From Bos javanicus (lineage: Eukaryota; Chordata; Mammalia; Artiodactyla; Bovidae), in NCBI RefSeq assembly GCF_032452875.1, contig NC_083868.1, positions 97,184,537-97,248,536 of the forward strand: a DNA stretch of 64,000 bases, written 5' to 3'. Both the position numbers and the translations under genes were made by a program. Below, piece after piece: positions 47,201 to 59,431 of the stretch (positions are counted from its first letter, which is position 1; every line of letters begins with the position of its first letter). The notes beneath the pieces are model-generated. The model made no database searches. It was not told the DNA's origin and saw only the letters and a program-made list of their open reading frames with translations.

Positions 47201-50200
47201 ACATTATAATTAGTAAAAGAAGCCAGATATCAGAGATTGCATGCTTTGTGACTTCATTTATATGAATTCCAGAACAGGCAGAACTAATCTGTAGTGAAAA
47301 AAAAAAGGATTTGTGATACCTAGAGCAGAAGGTGGAGGAGATGGACTGGGAAGGGGCATGGATGAAGGGAATGTTCTATATTTTAATTGGGGTGGTGGTA
47401 ACATGATGTATACATATGTCAAAACTTAATGCACTGGTTCATTCATTTTATTGTATGTAAGTTACACCTCAGGTTAATAAAAATGAATGAAATTGAGTAC
47501 ATTTTAAATTAAAGCTGTTGAATAGACTTTTATATTGTATGATACCATTTTTTATTATGTTTTTCCATTGTTAATATTTTGGATTGCATATGGCAGAAGT
47601 TAATGTATCCTAAGGTCATCCTTGCCTTCGTAATTTTAATTTAATAATCTCAATCATCTATTAAAAGGTACAAAATGAGATAGCAGTAATATTCTTTGGT
47701 ATTTTTCATAGGATCTTTCTTTTAATCATAAAGGTCTGTTTTCATATATCAGCATATAAAGGTGGTGATCAGTTAAACTCTGATTTCTCCTAATGTGTTA
47801 TGTGACCCTCTATAGTTCCTTAACTTATTTGTATATGTCACTTTCCATGTTTACAAAATGAGACCTTTGTTAACATTAAGATGTTTTGGGCTCTAAACTT
47901 TAAATGTCTCTTTGTGGAGTGAATTTATTGAAGTAATTATCTTCCCGTTTTTGTCTTTTTGTAAAACCTAATAGAGCTAAACCATTATCAGCTTCCAGAA
48001 TTATAAAGTGGCATGGAGCTTGGAGTTAGGTTGCCATTGAACTTAAGTGCATGAAGTCCTGTATGGGCTTAAGTTCAACTTCCACTGCAGTCATTTATTA
48101 GTTGTATGACTTTAGACAAGTTACCAAACATCTCTAGTGGTTATACATACTTGTAGGGTTAAGTTGAAGAGTAATATATTTTTAGTGCTTAGAATCTTAT
48201 AGGTACTCATTAGTACTATCTCTGCAAAGGGAAGAATAGGAAGACATGGACTTATAAGCTGACTTGTGGCAAGTCACTTTGTCACTTGCCAGTTGATTCA
48301 TTTTGGACAGGTCATAGCATGGTGTATATAAGTTTGGACTCTGGAGCCAGATTCTCTGGATTCAAATACATGTTCTACCACCTTCTCATTTTCTATCTTT
48401 AAACTCTCAACTTCAGTTCCAAAAATATAAAGTAAAATAAATATTTATGCAATAATTATAATGCCTCATAGGGTTGTAATGAGAATTAAATAGGTTAATA
48501 AAATGAAAAACAGAAGTTTCTGTTAACCTAGTTAGCATTCACTAAATGTTAGCTGTTGTTACTACTTATGCTAAGCTTCAATTTCTTCACTTTAAACTGG
48601 AAGTAATAGCTCAGAGTTGTTACAAGGAATAAATAGACACTCAGCGTAGTGCCTGGCACATAAAATATCACATGCTACTAATTACTGTTTTTGTTGTACA
48701 CTGTCTAAAGATGAGTCACAAATTTGGTTCTTAGCTCTTACATAGCTAATAGTGAAGACAGAAACACAACCATTTAAAGGATTTGCAGTTTCCAAGGTAA
48801 AATAAACCAGTTATTAGGAAAATAAAATTAACAAATTCTCTATAGAGCACAGTCTGTTTTGTGGGTTCTCATGGAGAAAACATCTTGCATTGTCTTTAGT
48901 AGCATCTTTAATGTGAACATAGTCGAAGTAATTTATAGAATTAGCTCTTTGGGTCCAGATATGATATTTATAGGTATGTGGCTCTCTAGTAATCTGACTT
49001 TGAGTATTCCAGTGGTAACTTTCCTCAAGTTCAGGGCTGTTCGTTTGAAGAATTTGTGTTCCACTTTGTTTTAAACATATGTTTGCAGTTTTTAAAATAT
49101 TTTGATTCAAATTGAGAAATGCCAAATTTGAGGTTTTAATATTCTTTAACTTACAAAAGTCAGTGTAAGTTAATTTTTCCTTAGTAATAAAATTTATAGC
49201 ACACTGTAAAAAATAAGAAATTGGGACTATCTTACCCTTATTTACTATTTTAAATGCTCCATCTCGTATCCTTACCTTGAAAAAAAAATCTGACTTTCAG
49301 AAAGTTATCATAATACTAAAAGTATGTTATGGAATAGTAAGAAATCTTACCAAGGCTATCAGGGAAATATTGTAAGAATTGAGGAGAAAACAGTCTTTTA
49401 GATTTAGATGTAGAAACAGTTCTGCTGCCAGCACTCTTAATTTCCTTATCTGCAAAGAAGAGATGCTGTGATAATTCACACATAGTTAGGTCCAAATTAA
49501 AACAAGTGAGTATTTGGGTAATCCACATAAAAATGTGAGGTGTGAAATTAGCAAGAATATTTTGTGTGAAACCTAGACTCTTTTAAGTCAGAAAGTTTCT
49601 ACAAAGTGATCATAGGAAAAGTTCAGATGAAATTAAAGTTTGACATTAGATGCCTTAATATTCTTTATCTTAGAAAGGGTGGTTCTTTTTAAAAGTGAAG
49701 TTCTGTCAAGGATATCTGAACATGTGATTTTTCTATTAACAGCTCAATTAGCTCTGTATATACTTCAGGAGTATATTTTACATGTTTGAAATTTATTGTA
49801 AATATTTAAGCTAAGATGACCATAGATAGTAAAGCCCTATTCTGAAGTTTATTCATTTATATAAATAAAATACAATATATGTATACACACACACACACTT
49901 TCTTTCAGAACTCCAGAAAACAAAGGGAAAATTAGAAGAAAAAAGACTGCTACAGGTTAAGGGTTCATTGTGTCAAATCTTCATTTGCTTTGAATATTCT
50001 TTTAATTTGAAAAGTTTTGTTTTTCAGGCTATAATTCAGCCTTTGAATATCATCATTAGGTGGTCCACTTTATGTATTATTTATGGCACATGTTAAATTT
50101 TATGATGTTTTTCCCTTGCTTCCTGAGAGATTTTAATATTCCTCTGCTAGACATTTGTTGAGATTTTTTTGGTTAAACATGAACAGATTTTAGTGTTAGC

Positions 50201-53200
50201 TTAAGAAAACTATAAATAGAACAAGATACTTAACAAAATTCATGTCATACATATTTTGGAATCACATATTGGAGAATGCCTCAGACTTGTGTAGTTTCTG
50301 TTACGTCTGCAGCCAGAACTGTGGGGATTAAAAAAATGAATGTCAGAGATGAGAGCCTGCCAGTCAGAGCCTCAGTATGTCACAGACACACACATTACTA
50401 ATTCTAAAATAAGCTAGACCCTTGTCAGTGGTATAGGCCAATATGATCCAAATTCTATGGCAAGAGTATAGACAGGAGGATAAATTATATCTAACCAGAG
50501 ACATGGAGAGGTTTCTTTGGGAGAATGAGTAGAAATTTAACTGGTCTTGAGCAGTGCATTGGACTTCAGGAGACCACGTTGAGGCAAGGGGAATTTGAAC
50601 GAGGACTCTAAATGAAGAAAGTGTAAGGTGTGTTTGGAGAAGGATGAGCAGAACAGTTTGGCTAGAAAATGAGGATTGTGAACTGAAATAGTAGAAAAAG
50701 GGGCTCAAAGTGGTTTGGGCCCAGACAGTGGAGGACTTTGAGTGGCAAGCTGAGAAATCTCTATTTTAGCGTATTTTATTTTTGCATTAAATTTCAGTAA
50801 CACAGCAGTGATTTAGTGTGTTTACAGTGCTGTGAAATATTTGACAAAAATCAGAGAAGATGCTCCATATGGTCTCACTTAGAAAATTCTTTCAGTAACT
50901 TGGAACTGACTAAAACTTCAACTGCGCTGAAGTAAACATTTATTTAGCATCTGCTGTTGGCTGAACACTGCATTGGCACTTGAAAAGAGATGGTATAGAG
51001 CATCAGTTAATGGTACTGTTGTAGGGACCAAACACACGTGAAACTGAAGAACATTTACAAAGCAGCAATATATTTGTCACCCTAGAATCTCTCTTACTTC
51101 AGTTTCCCTTCCTAGCATTAATGTATTTGGTGCGTTCATTCCAGAGAGGCAAAAAGTTAGGCATCCAGAAGAGGCATTTTCTGTCTTACTGGTTTAAAAT
51201 GTTACAAACCTCAGATGAGAGTAATTGGGATAATCTTTGCCACCATCCTGACTGGCAGTGTGTTTAGAAGCCCTGGTGTCTGCAGGAGTCAGGCTTCTGT
51301 GGTGGCTCCGCCTGCAGTGCGGGAGACCTGGGATCGATCCCTGGTTTGGAAAGATCCTCAGGAGGAGGGCATGGCAACCCATTCCAATATTCTTGCCTGA
51401 AGAATCCAATGGACAGAGGAGCCTGGCGGGCTGCAGTTGAGGGGGTTGCCAAAGTGGGACACAACTATCTGAGCACAGCACAGATAGGCGTCATCACAGT
51501 AAAGCATTTCAGTGCCATGCAGTCTCTTCAGTTTGTGAGATCTAGTTCTCAAAGCCAAATGAGTGTTTCGTAACCATCCCAACAAAATCTCACTAACTCT
51601 TTAAAGTTAGTTAATGGAAATGCTTTTAATAATTGTCACAGTGGGTTTGATTTCATGAATTTGTTTTCTTAGAAGGTTGGTGTTCCCTTATAATCCTTAT
51701 CTATTATTATTGTATATACTATGAAAAAGTTTCTAGGTCTAAAATGCAGCATGTTACAGAGTAATTCCCTCCTATTCATAGTTCTTTTGCAATATGTATG
51801 TACTATTCTTATTTAGTTCTTAATGATTCTTTTCCTTCATGTCTTTTAAAAAAGTTGCCACTTAATGTTTAGGTATGATTAATTAGAATAACAACTCCCC
51901 TTTCCTTCAGGGTTAATTAGTTGTTTCACGTGTTTAGAACTTTATGTATAAAAAAGCACAATATAAATATGTTGTCATTGTTATAATGGTAGCGATTACC
52001 ACATCAATTAATACCATCTGTTTCATCCTTGTTTTTTGTTGTGTGGTTCTTAGGTTCAGAATTTAACATTACGCAGCCAGAAGTTGGGTGTATTATCTAG
52101 CTCACAAAATGGTCCGCCAAAAAGTACTAGTCAAACTCAGTCATTGACAATTTGTCATAACAAAACAACAGTGACCAGTTCTAAAATCAGCCAACGAGAT
52201 CCTTCTCCAGAAAGTAATAAGAAAGGAGAAAGTCCAAGTCTGGAATCACGAAGCACAGCTGTCACCCGGACATCAAGTATTCACCAGTTAATAGCACCAG
52301 GTGGGAAAAACTTTTGTTGAAAATAATTGCATTATTCATTTTCTTCACAGGCAGAGCAAAACAAAAGATATCCATTACTTGAACAAGAATACTTTTAAAA
52401 CATTATAAGGTGTGAATTTTATAAGTTAACAAAAGAATGTCTCAATAGTATAGCTTGAAAAAAGAAAAAGAGCCCAACAGTTAAAGCATTATAATAGATT
52501 TTTTGGTCAGTTGACATTTGATTAACATCTTCATTGTGTGCTAGTCTCCTGTTGTATGGATAAAACCTGTTAGCTTGAAAAAAAAATTTGCCTGTGGTTT
52601 ATTTAATATGCTTTACTTGTCCAAAATTAAAAGCTTTTTTAAAAAGCAAGTATGTATTTGTCTTTAAAGTTGTGTCTAGTGGGAGGAATTTATCACTTTC
52701 CAAAAATAAGGATTATGCATAATTATTTTCCTCACCATATTGCTCTTTTTCCATCTTTGATTTCATCTTTGAGAGGAAGATGTCAGGGAACCAACTAAGT
52801 TGTTTTCAGTCTCGTCAGCCTTTGAAACTCCTGTCTGTTGCCTTTGCCATCCACAGATAATCTTCCTTCGTGGTTCTTATGCTGAAAGTGTTAGGGCTGT
52901 GCAGAGTGAGTTTCCTTATCATGTCTTCTGTTCATCTCAGAATTTCTCAGTTTTGAGCTTTCTTCAGCTCTAGTAGGATAAGGAATTATCTGCTTTCCAC
53001 TTTAAAGTTAGCACTATTTCCTTGTGTCATTGATTGCATTGTTTTTAAACTGGTTCCTGACCTTTCATAGTTATAGCAGCTTGTGTCTCCCTCACGCTTG
53101 ATCCTTTCTTTTGCTTCTTAAGCCTACTTAGATCTCTACTATTCTTAATATATCTAGTAATAGTGGTAGTGAAGTCACTCAGTAGTGTCCGACTCTTTGC

Positions 53201-56200
53201 GACCCCGTGAACTGTAGCCTACCAGGTTCTTCCACCCATGGGATTTTCCAGGCAAGAGTACTGGAGTGGGATATCTACATATGTTTTTATACTAGTTTAA
53301 TTTGTTTATTGAAAGTGTGTGTGTGTGTCATGCACTGAGCTAGGCACCTCATATATGTTACCTAAAAAAAAAAAATCTTCCTTTGATCCAGCCTCATCAG
53401 GTAAGTATCTTCTTTCTATCCTTTTATAATTATGCATTACTTTTTATAATATATATATTTTACTAAAGTATAGTTGACTTACAATGTTTTAGGTGGAAAG
53501 CAAGGTGATTCAGTTATACAAATACACATATATTAGTTTTGAAATTATTTTCCATCATAGGTTATTACAAGATATTAACTATAGTTCCCTTGACCATACA
53601 GTAAACCTTTGTTGCTTGTTGCATATCTACTGTTTAATTAGAAGTCTAGCATTCTATTCATACTAAGTCAAACAAGTGGAATCAAAATGTCATAATTTTT
53701 TTACTTAGACAAAAATTCATAAATTTTCTAAAATATATATTATACATATTTATATGTAGACAAAAGCTTTTCTACTACACTTGATAAAGGCTTGAGAGAC
53801 AATATTAAAAAAGAGATGGAGAAATTGGAGAACATAAACTGAATGAAATGGGAGCATTGAATATGAAATAGAAAAAATGAAACTGACTAGATAAAAGTAA
53901 AAGATCATCATATAGTCCAGTTATTTTTAAACATGATTGCTCATTAGAAATGTATCTGGAGCTCTGGAGAAAAAAAGCAATACTTGAGCATTTGTATTTT
54001 TCAAAAAATTTCAAGATAATTCTGATAATGCATCTGCATTTTAAAAAGTGATTACAGGTTTTTCTATTAGATCCTAGTTTTGGTGAAATAGAGTTCTATT
54101 TTTCCGTTGACCAATCATGATACAGTGATATTAAGTGAATTACATAATCACAATAGTAAAAGATGTTTATCAGCTTTCATAATCAATAGCCAGACAAAAA
54201 ATAAAAGATAATTACAATTGAAGCTATAATAGGAACATGATTAGCTTAACAATGTAAAATAACTACATACAATTTGGGGGGTCAAGCAGAGTGCTGTGGT
54301 AAGTGGAAGTGCGTACATGTACGTGTTTTCATCCACTCAGCCAGGCTGTCTTTTGGTTGGTACGTTTAATCCATTTACATTTAGGGTAATTATCAATATG
54401 TATGATCCTATTACCATTTTCTTTATTGTCTTGGGTTTCTTTTCCTTGTTTTTTGTTTCCTACCTAGAGAAGTTAGTTCCTTTAGCATTTGTTGAAAAGC
54501 TGCTTTTGGTGGTGTTGAATTTTCTTAACTTTTGTCTGTCTGGAAAGCTTTTGATTTCTCCATAAAATCTGAAGGTGAGTCTTGCTGGGTAGAGTATTCT
54601 TGGTTTTAGGTTCTTACCATTCATCACTTAAAATAATCATGGCATTCCCTTTTGCCTGGTGGAGTTTCTGTTAAGAAATCAGCTGATAGCCTGATGGGAG
54701 TTCCCTTGTATGTTATTTGTTGTTTTCCCTTGTTGCTTTTAATATTTTATCTCTGTGTTTAATTTTTGTCAGTTTGATTACTGTGTGTAATGGGGTGTTT
54801 CTCCTTGGGTTTACCCTTACTGGGACTCTGTGCTTCCTGGAGTTGATTGACTATTTCCTTTCCCATGTTAGGGGAGTTTTCAGCTATTATCCCTTCAAAT
54901 ATTTTCTCTCTCTCTTCTTCTGGGACCCCTAAAATGTGAATGTTGGTGCATTTAATGTTGTCCAAGAGGTCTCTTAGGCTGTCTTCATTTCTTTTCATTC
55001 TTTTTTCTATGTTTTGTTCTGTGGCAGTGATTTTCACCATTCTGTTCTCCAGATCGTTTATCTGTTTTTCTACCTCAGTTATTCTGCCGTTGGTTCCTTC
55101 TAGTGTATTATTCTTCTCTGTTCTTTAGTTCTTCTAGGTCTTCGGTAAACATTTCTTACATCTTCTCAATCTTTGCCTCCATTCTTTTCCTGAGATCCTA
55201 GATTATCTTCACTACCATTATTCTGAATTTTTTTTCTGGAAGGTTGCCTGTCTCCACTTCATTGAGTTGTTTCTCTGGGGTTTTATCTTGTCTCTTCATC
55301 TGAAGCATAACTTTCTGCTTTTTCATGCTGATTAACTTTCTGTCATATGGTTTTTGTTTTAGCTGCTATGAGACTGCTCCTTACTGCTGCTTCTGTCTGC
55401 CCTCTGATGAAAGAGGCTAAGAGGCTTGTGTAAGCTTGATGGGAAAAATTGGGTCTTACTCTGGTGGGCAGGGCCTTGCTCAGTAAAGCTTTAATCCAAT
55501 TATCTGCTGATGGGTGGGGTTGTACTCCCTCCCTGGTAGTTGTTCTCCCTCCCTGGTAGTTGTTTGACCTGAGGTGACCAGCCCTGGAGTGTGTGGGCTC
55601 TATGGTAGGGTTAATGGCGAATTCCAAGAGGGTTTATGCCAATGAGTCTTTCCAGTGCCTCTGTGCCTGTGGTGAGCCCCTGCTGACCCATCCCTCCACA
55701 GGAGACCCTCCAACACTAGCAGGTAGTTTTGATTTCGGTTTTCTGTGGGGTCACTGCTCCTCTCCTCTGGGTCTTGGTGCATGCAAAATTTTGTTTGTGC
55801 CCTCCAAGACTGGAGTCTGTTTCCCTCAGTACTCTGAAAGTCCTCTAATCAAATCCCACTGGCCCTCAAGGCCAGATTCCCTGGGGATTCCCAGTCCCTT
55901 TGTCGGATCCTCAGGGTGGGAAAACTGACATGGGGTTCAGAATCTTCACAATAGTGTGAGAACGTCTTTGGTATTTCTGTTCTCCAGTCTGTGGGTCACC
56001 CACCTGGCATTTATGGGGTTTGATTTGATTGTGATTGTGCCCCTCCTACCATCTTGCTGCAGTTTCTTTTTCTTCGGACACGAGGTATATTTTTTTGACG
56101 TGTCCTTCTGTTGATGGTTGTTCAACAGCTAGTTGCTGTTTGATTTTGGTGCTTTCACAGGAGGAGATGAGCACACATCCTTCTGTTCCACTATCTTGAA

Positions 56201-59200
56201 CTGCCCTCTATGCATTACTTCTTAAAGTTTCATTTTATTAATACACTGCTGAAGGTTGCTTTTCCTCTATCTAAACCTGTTTCTCTTTTCATATTTCCTC
56301 TGTGCTAATATTGCCAACTTTCTCTATATGACATAATCTCAAGATCTTGTTAGAATGTAAAAATAATAAATCCATTGATAGTGTGGTTACATGTGAAGTC
56401 TTCTTTATAAACATCTGGGTGCCAGGTCCTGCTGTCTGTATGGCCTGGTAACAGGATTTTTGTACTGTATTGTTTAGAGGGTTCTTGGCCTGGTAACAGG
56501 ATTTTTGTACTGTATTGTTTAGAGGGTTCTTAGCCTCATACCCGGAGAAGGCAATGGCACCCCACTCCAGTACTCTTGCCTGGAGAATCCCATGGATGGA
56601 GGAGCCTGGTGGGCTACAGTCCACGGGGTCACTAAGAGTTGGGCATGACTGAGCGACTTCACTTTGACTTTTCACTTTCATGCATTGGAGAAGGAAATGG
56701 CAACCCACTCCAGTGTTTTTGCCTGGAGAATCCCAGGGATGGGGGAGCCTGATGGGCTGCCGTCTATGGGGTTGCACAGAGTCGGACGCGACTGAAGTGA
56801 CTTAGCAGTAGCAGTGGCCTCATACCTGCCCCTGGCCAGTGTTTTGTTTTTTGGTTAATTTTGGCCACGCTGCATGGCTTGTGGAATTTCAGTTCCCTGA
56901 CCAAGGGTTGAACCTTGGATGGTGCCTTCGGCAGTGAAAGCACAAAGTCCTATCCACTGGGCTGCCTGGTAATTCCTGGCCAGTGTTGATAGAAGGAGTT
57001 AGTGTGGAGAGGCAGTGACTCACTGTGCTTGGAATGACTGCTCAGGGGAAACTTTCTAGTGATTTCTATAGTTTAAATGGAGGGTAGGTTAATTTCCTTG
57101 CAAAGAGAAAGGTACAAAGTCTGTCAGGGTTAGTTCAAGCAAAGAGATTCACTTTTTGATTTTCAGTCCCTTTGAACCCCCTAATACCTGGTTTTAAGTT
57201 GGCAAGGCAGCAGTTACAATTTTTCTGCCCTTTTAGGTTTTCTCCTCTTGCTGGTGGGGTATTAGTCTTAAGCTAAAATTTTTTTTTAGATTCTTGATTT
57301 GGTAATTTGTCCTTTTCTTCAATTGGAAAAATGTTTGCTCTTGCAGTTCACTTTAAAATATTAAAAAATCTACTTGTGTTCTAACATAATGTACAGTCTA
57401 ATATTTATTATAATAGACATGTTTATTATTTCCTTACATACATTTCTAGGGTGCTAAAATCATTTACTTTTCTTCACCATTTCTTGAGAGTGGAATTCCT
57501 GCTTGATATTTATTAATCCTTTTCTTAATATATAAAATAAAGGCAAACTTTAACCAAATATCTGGAAATTATCATGAGCTGTATTAGAACTCAAGTTTTT
57601 TAGTAGTTTTTTAGAGCTTTTATGAAATCTAGTTTAAAAAATATGCTTAATTGTTTGCAGATATTAATGAAGTATGTAGAAGGACTTAATGAAAGCCTAA
57701 TTAGTCTGCTTAGATTGCCATTAAACAATACCATAGACTAGGTAGCTTAAACAACAGAAATTCATCTTCTCACAGTTCTGGAGGATGGAAAGCTCGGGCT
57801 CAAAAGCCGGCAGCGTTTGGTCTTTGGCGAGCGCTTTCTCCCAGGCGTGCAGGTGGCTGCCGCCTTGTACGTCCTCACGTGGTCTTCCTTCTGAGTGTGA
57901 GAAGAGGACAGCAGGTCTTCCTGTTGGGTCAGGGTCTTGCCCGTTGACCTATTTAACCGTTATTGTTTCCTTAGAGGCCCCATTACCAAATACAGTCACA
58001 GTTAGGGTTAGGAATTGAACATATGAATTTTGGGGGACACAAACATTTGGACCATAGTTGGAACCCAGACTCAGCTAAGACTCTGGCTTCTTTTATACCC
58101 AGTGCTGCCCCTCAATAGCTAGGTGATTGCAGGCAAGTCACTTCACTATTGAAAGTTTCTTCACCTGAAATATATTGGATTGGTAGAGTACCTATCTTAC
58201 CTCATGGGGTTGTAGTAGCTATGGAATGAAATGATATATTTAATAATTTGCAATAATACAATTATTTGCCATAATAAAAGGTTCTTTGTATGTAGACTAC
58301 CTGACAATATTAAAGTGTTTGTTAAAATAAGAAAAATTAACAAATGTCACATTTTCCAGAACACTAAGACTTTTCTTATACAGAAGTATTGTTTAAGGTA
58401 TCCTCACAGTTATTCTATAGTATATATGCTTGTCAGTTGGACTTTAGGACTAATAAAAAATATATAGACACGTTCTGATGTCTGATCAAACAAAAGTTTA
58501 GGTGAAAGGATAACTGTTACTCTAGTGAATTACCTCTCTAGAAAACAAAGTTTGCTCACTTGCTAGAGCACAGAGAGACTTTTTATTCCTGTGACTATAG
58601 TCTCCATTGTATTTCAGGAATATGGTAAATCTTAATTTTAACTTAAAAAATTGAAGTAAAGTGGGCCTTTGCTATTATGCTCACAAAACCTCTATTTACT
58701 TATCTGTAAAAGGACAATAGTGATATCTACTCCACAGGCATTTTGTAAGTACAAAGGAAAGTTATGTGAAAGCATCTTAAGCCCCTCAGTGGAAAGGTAC
58801 TCTATAGAAAGCCAAGGTTTCATTGACTGTAATATAGAGTGTTTACCAACACATTTATAAGATGGTGATGTAAAATTTTCAGTCTTAGTTTGAAATGCTA
58901 GTCTAGTTACATGAAGAAATGCTAGTCTAGTTATATGAAGATTATTATCTAATTTCCATTTTGGTTTCAACAATGCTTGGGTATTTGTTAACTTTCTAAA
59001 TGCTGCTTTCTTGAGATGTTAATCAGATGTTAATTTCTTTAAAGAATCTCCAGAATTTTAAATAATAACCAAATGCAAAAAGATTGAAATAAGTTGTTAG
59101 AATTTTTTATAACGTTTTTGTCACAAATGTGGTTCAGTGTAAAAAGGCGTTACAGTCTGAGATTAAGAAAAAAATTTTGACTAGGTTTGTTTTAAATGTG

Positions 59201-59381
59201 ATAATTGATACATGAATTTAATATTAAGTAGTCTTTCTAGTTTATCTTCTAGTGAACCCAGTTTCCATTATTTAGATAGGATTTTATCAGCATCTCCCTC
59301 TATGTAAACATATGCACCAGTATACAGAAGAGGCATAATGATGTGGAAACCACTCAGTACTTGATTTTGCTAATTCTTATA

Positions 59382-59431
<50 letters not shown>

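Larger units (their letters stand above)
45926..52053 (+). other. PHC3: PHC3 intron 6
   Basis: 6128 bases. It carries an old L1 3' part (46370-47490), MIR remnants (48050-48680) and one Bov-tA SINE (51290-51480). The remaining segments (47520-48050, 48690-51280, 51490-52050) are AT-rich with no element or exon that I can support. The acceptor GTTCTTAG ends at 52053. Confidence 0.8.
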
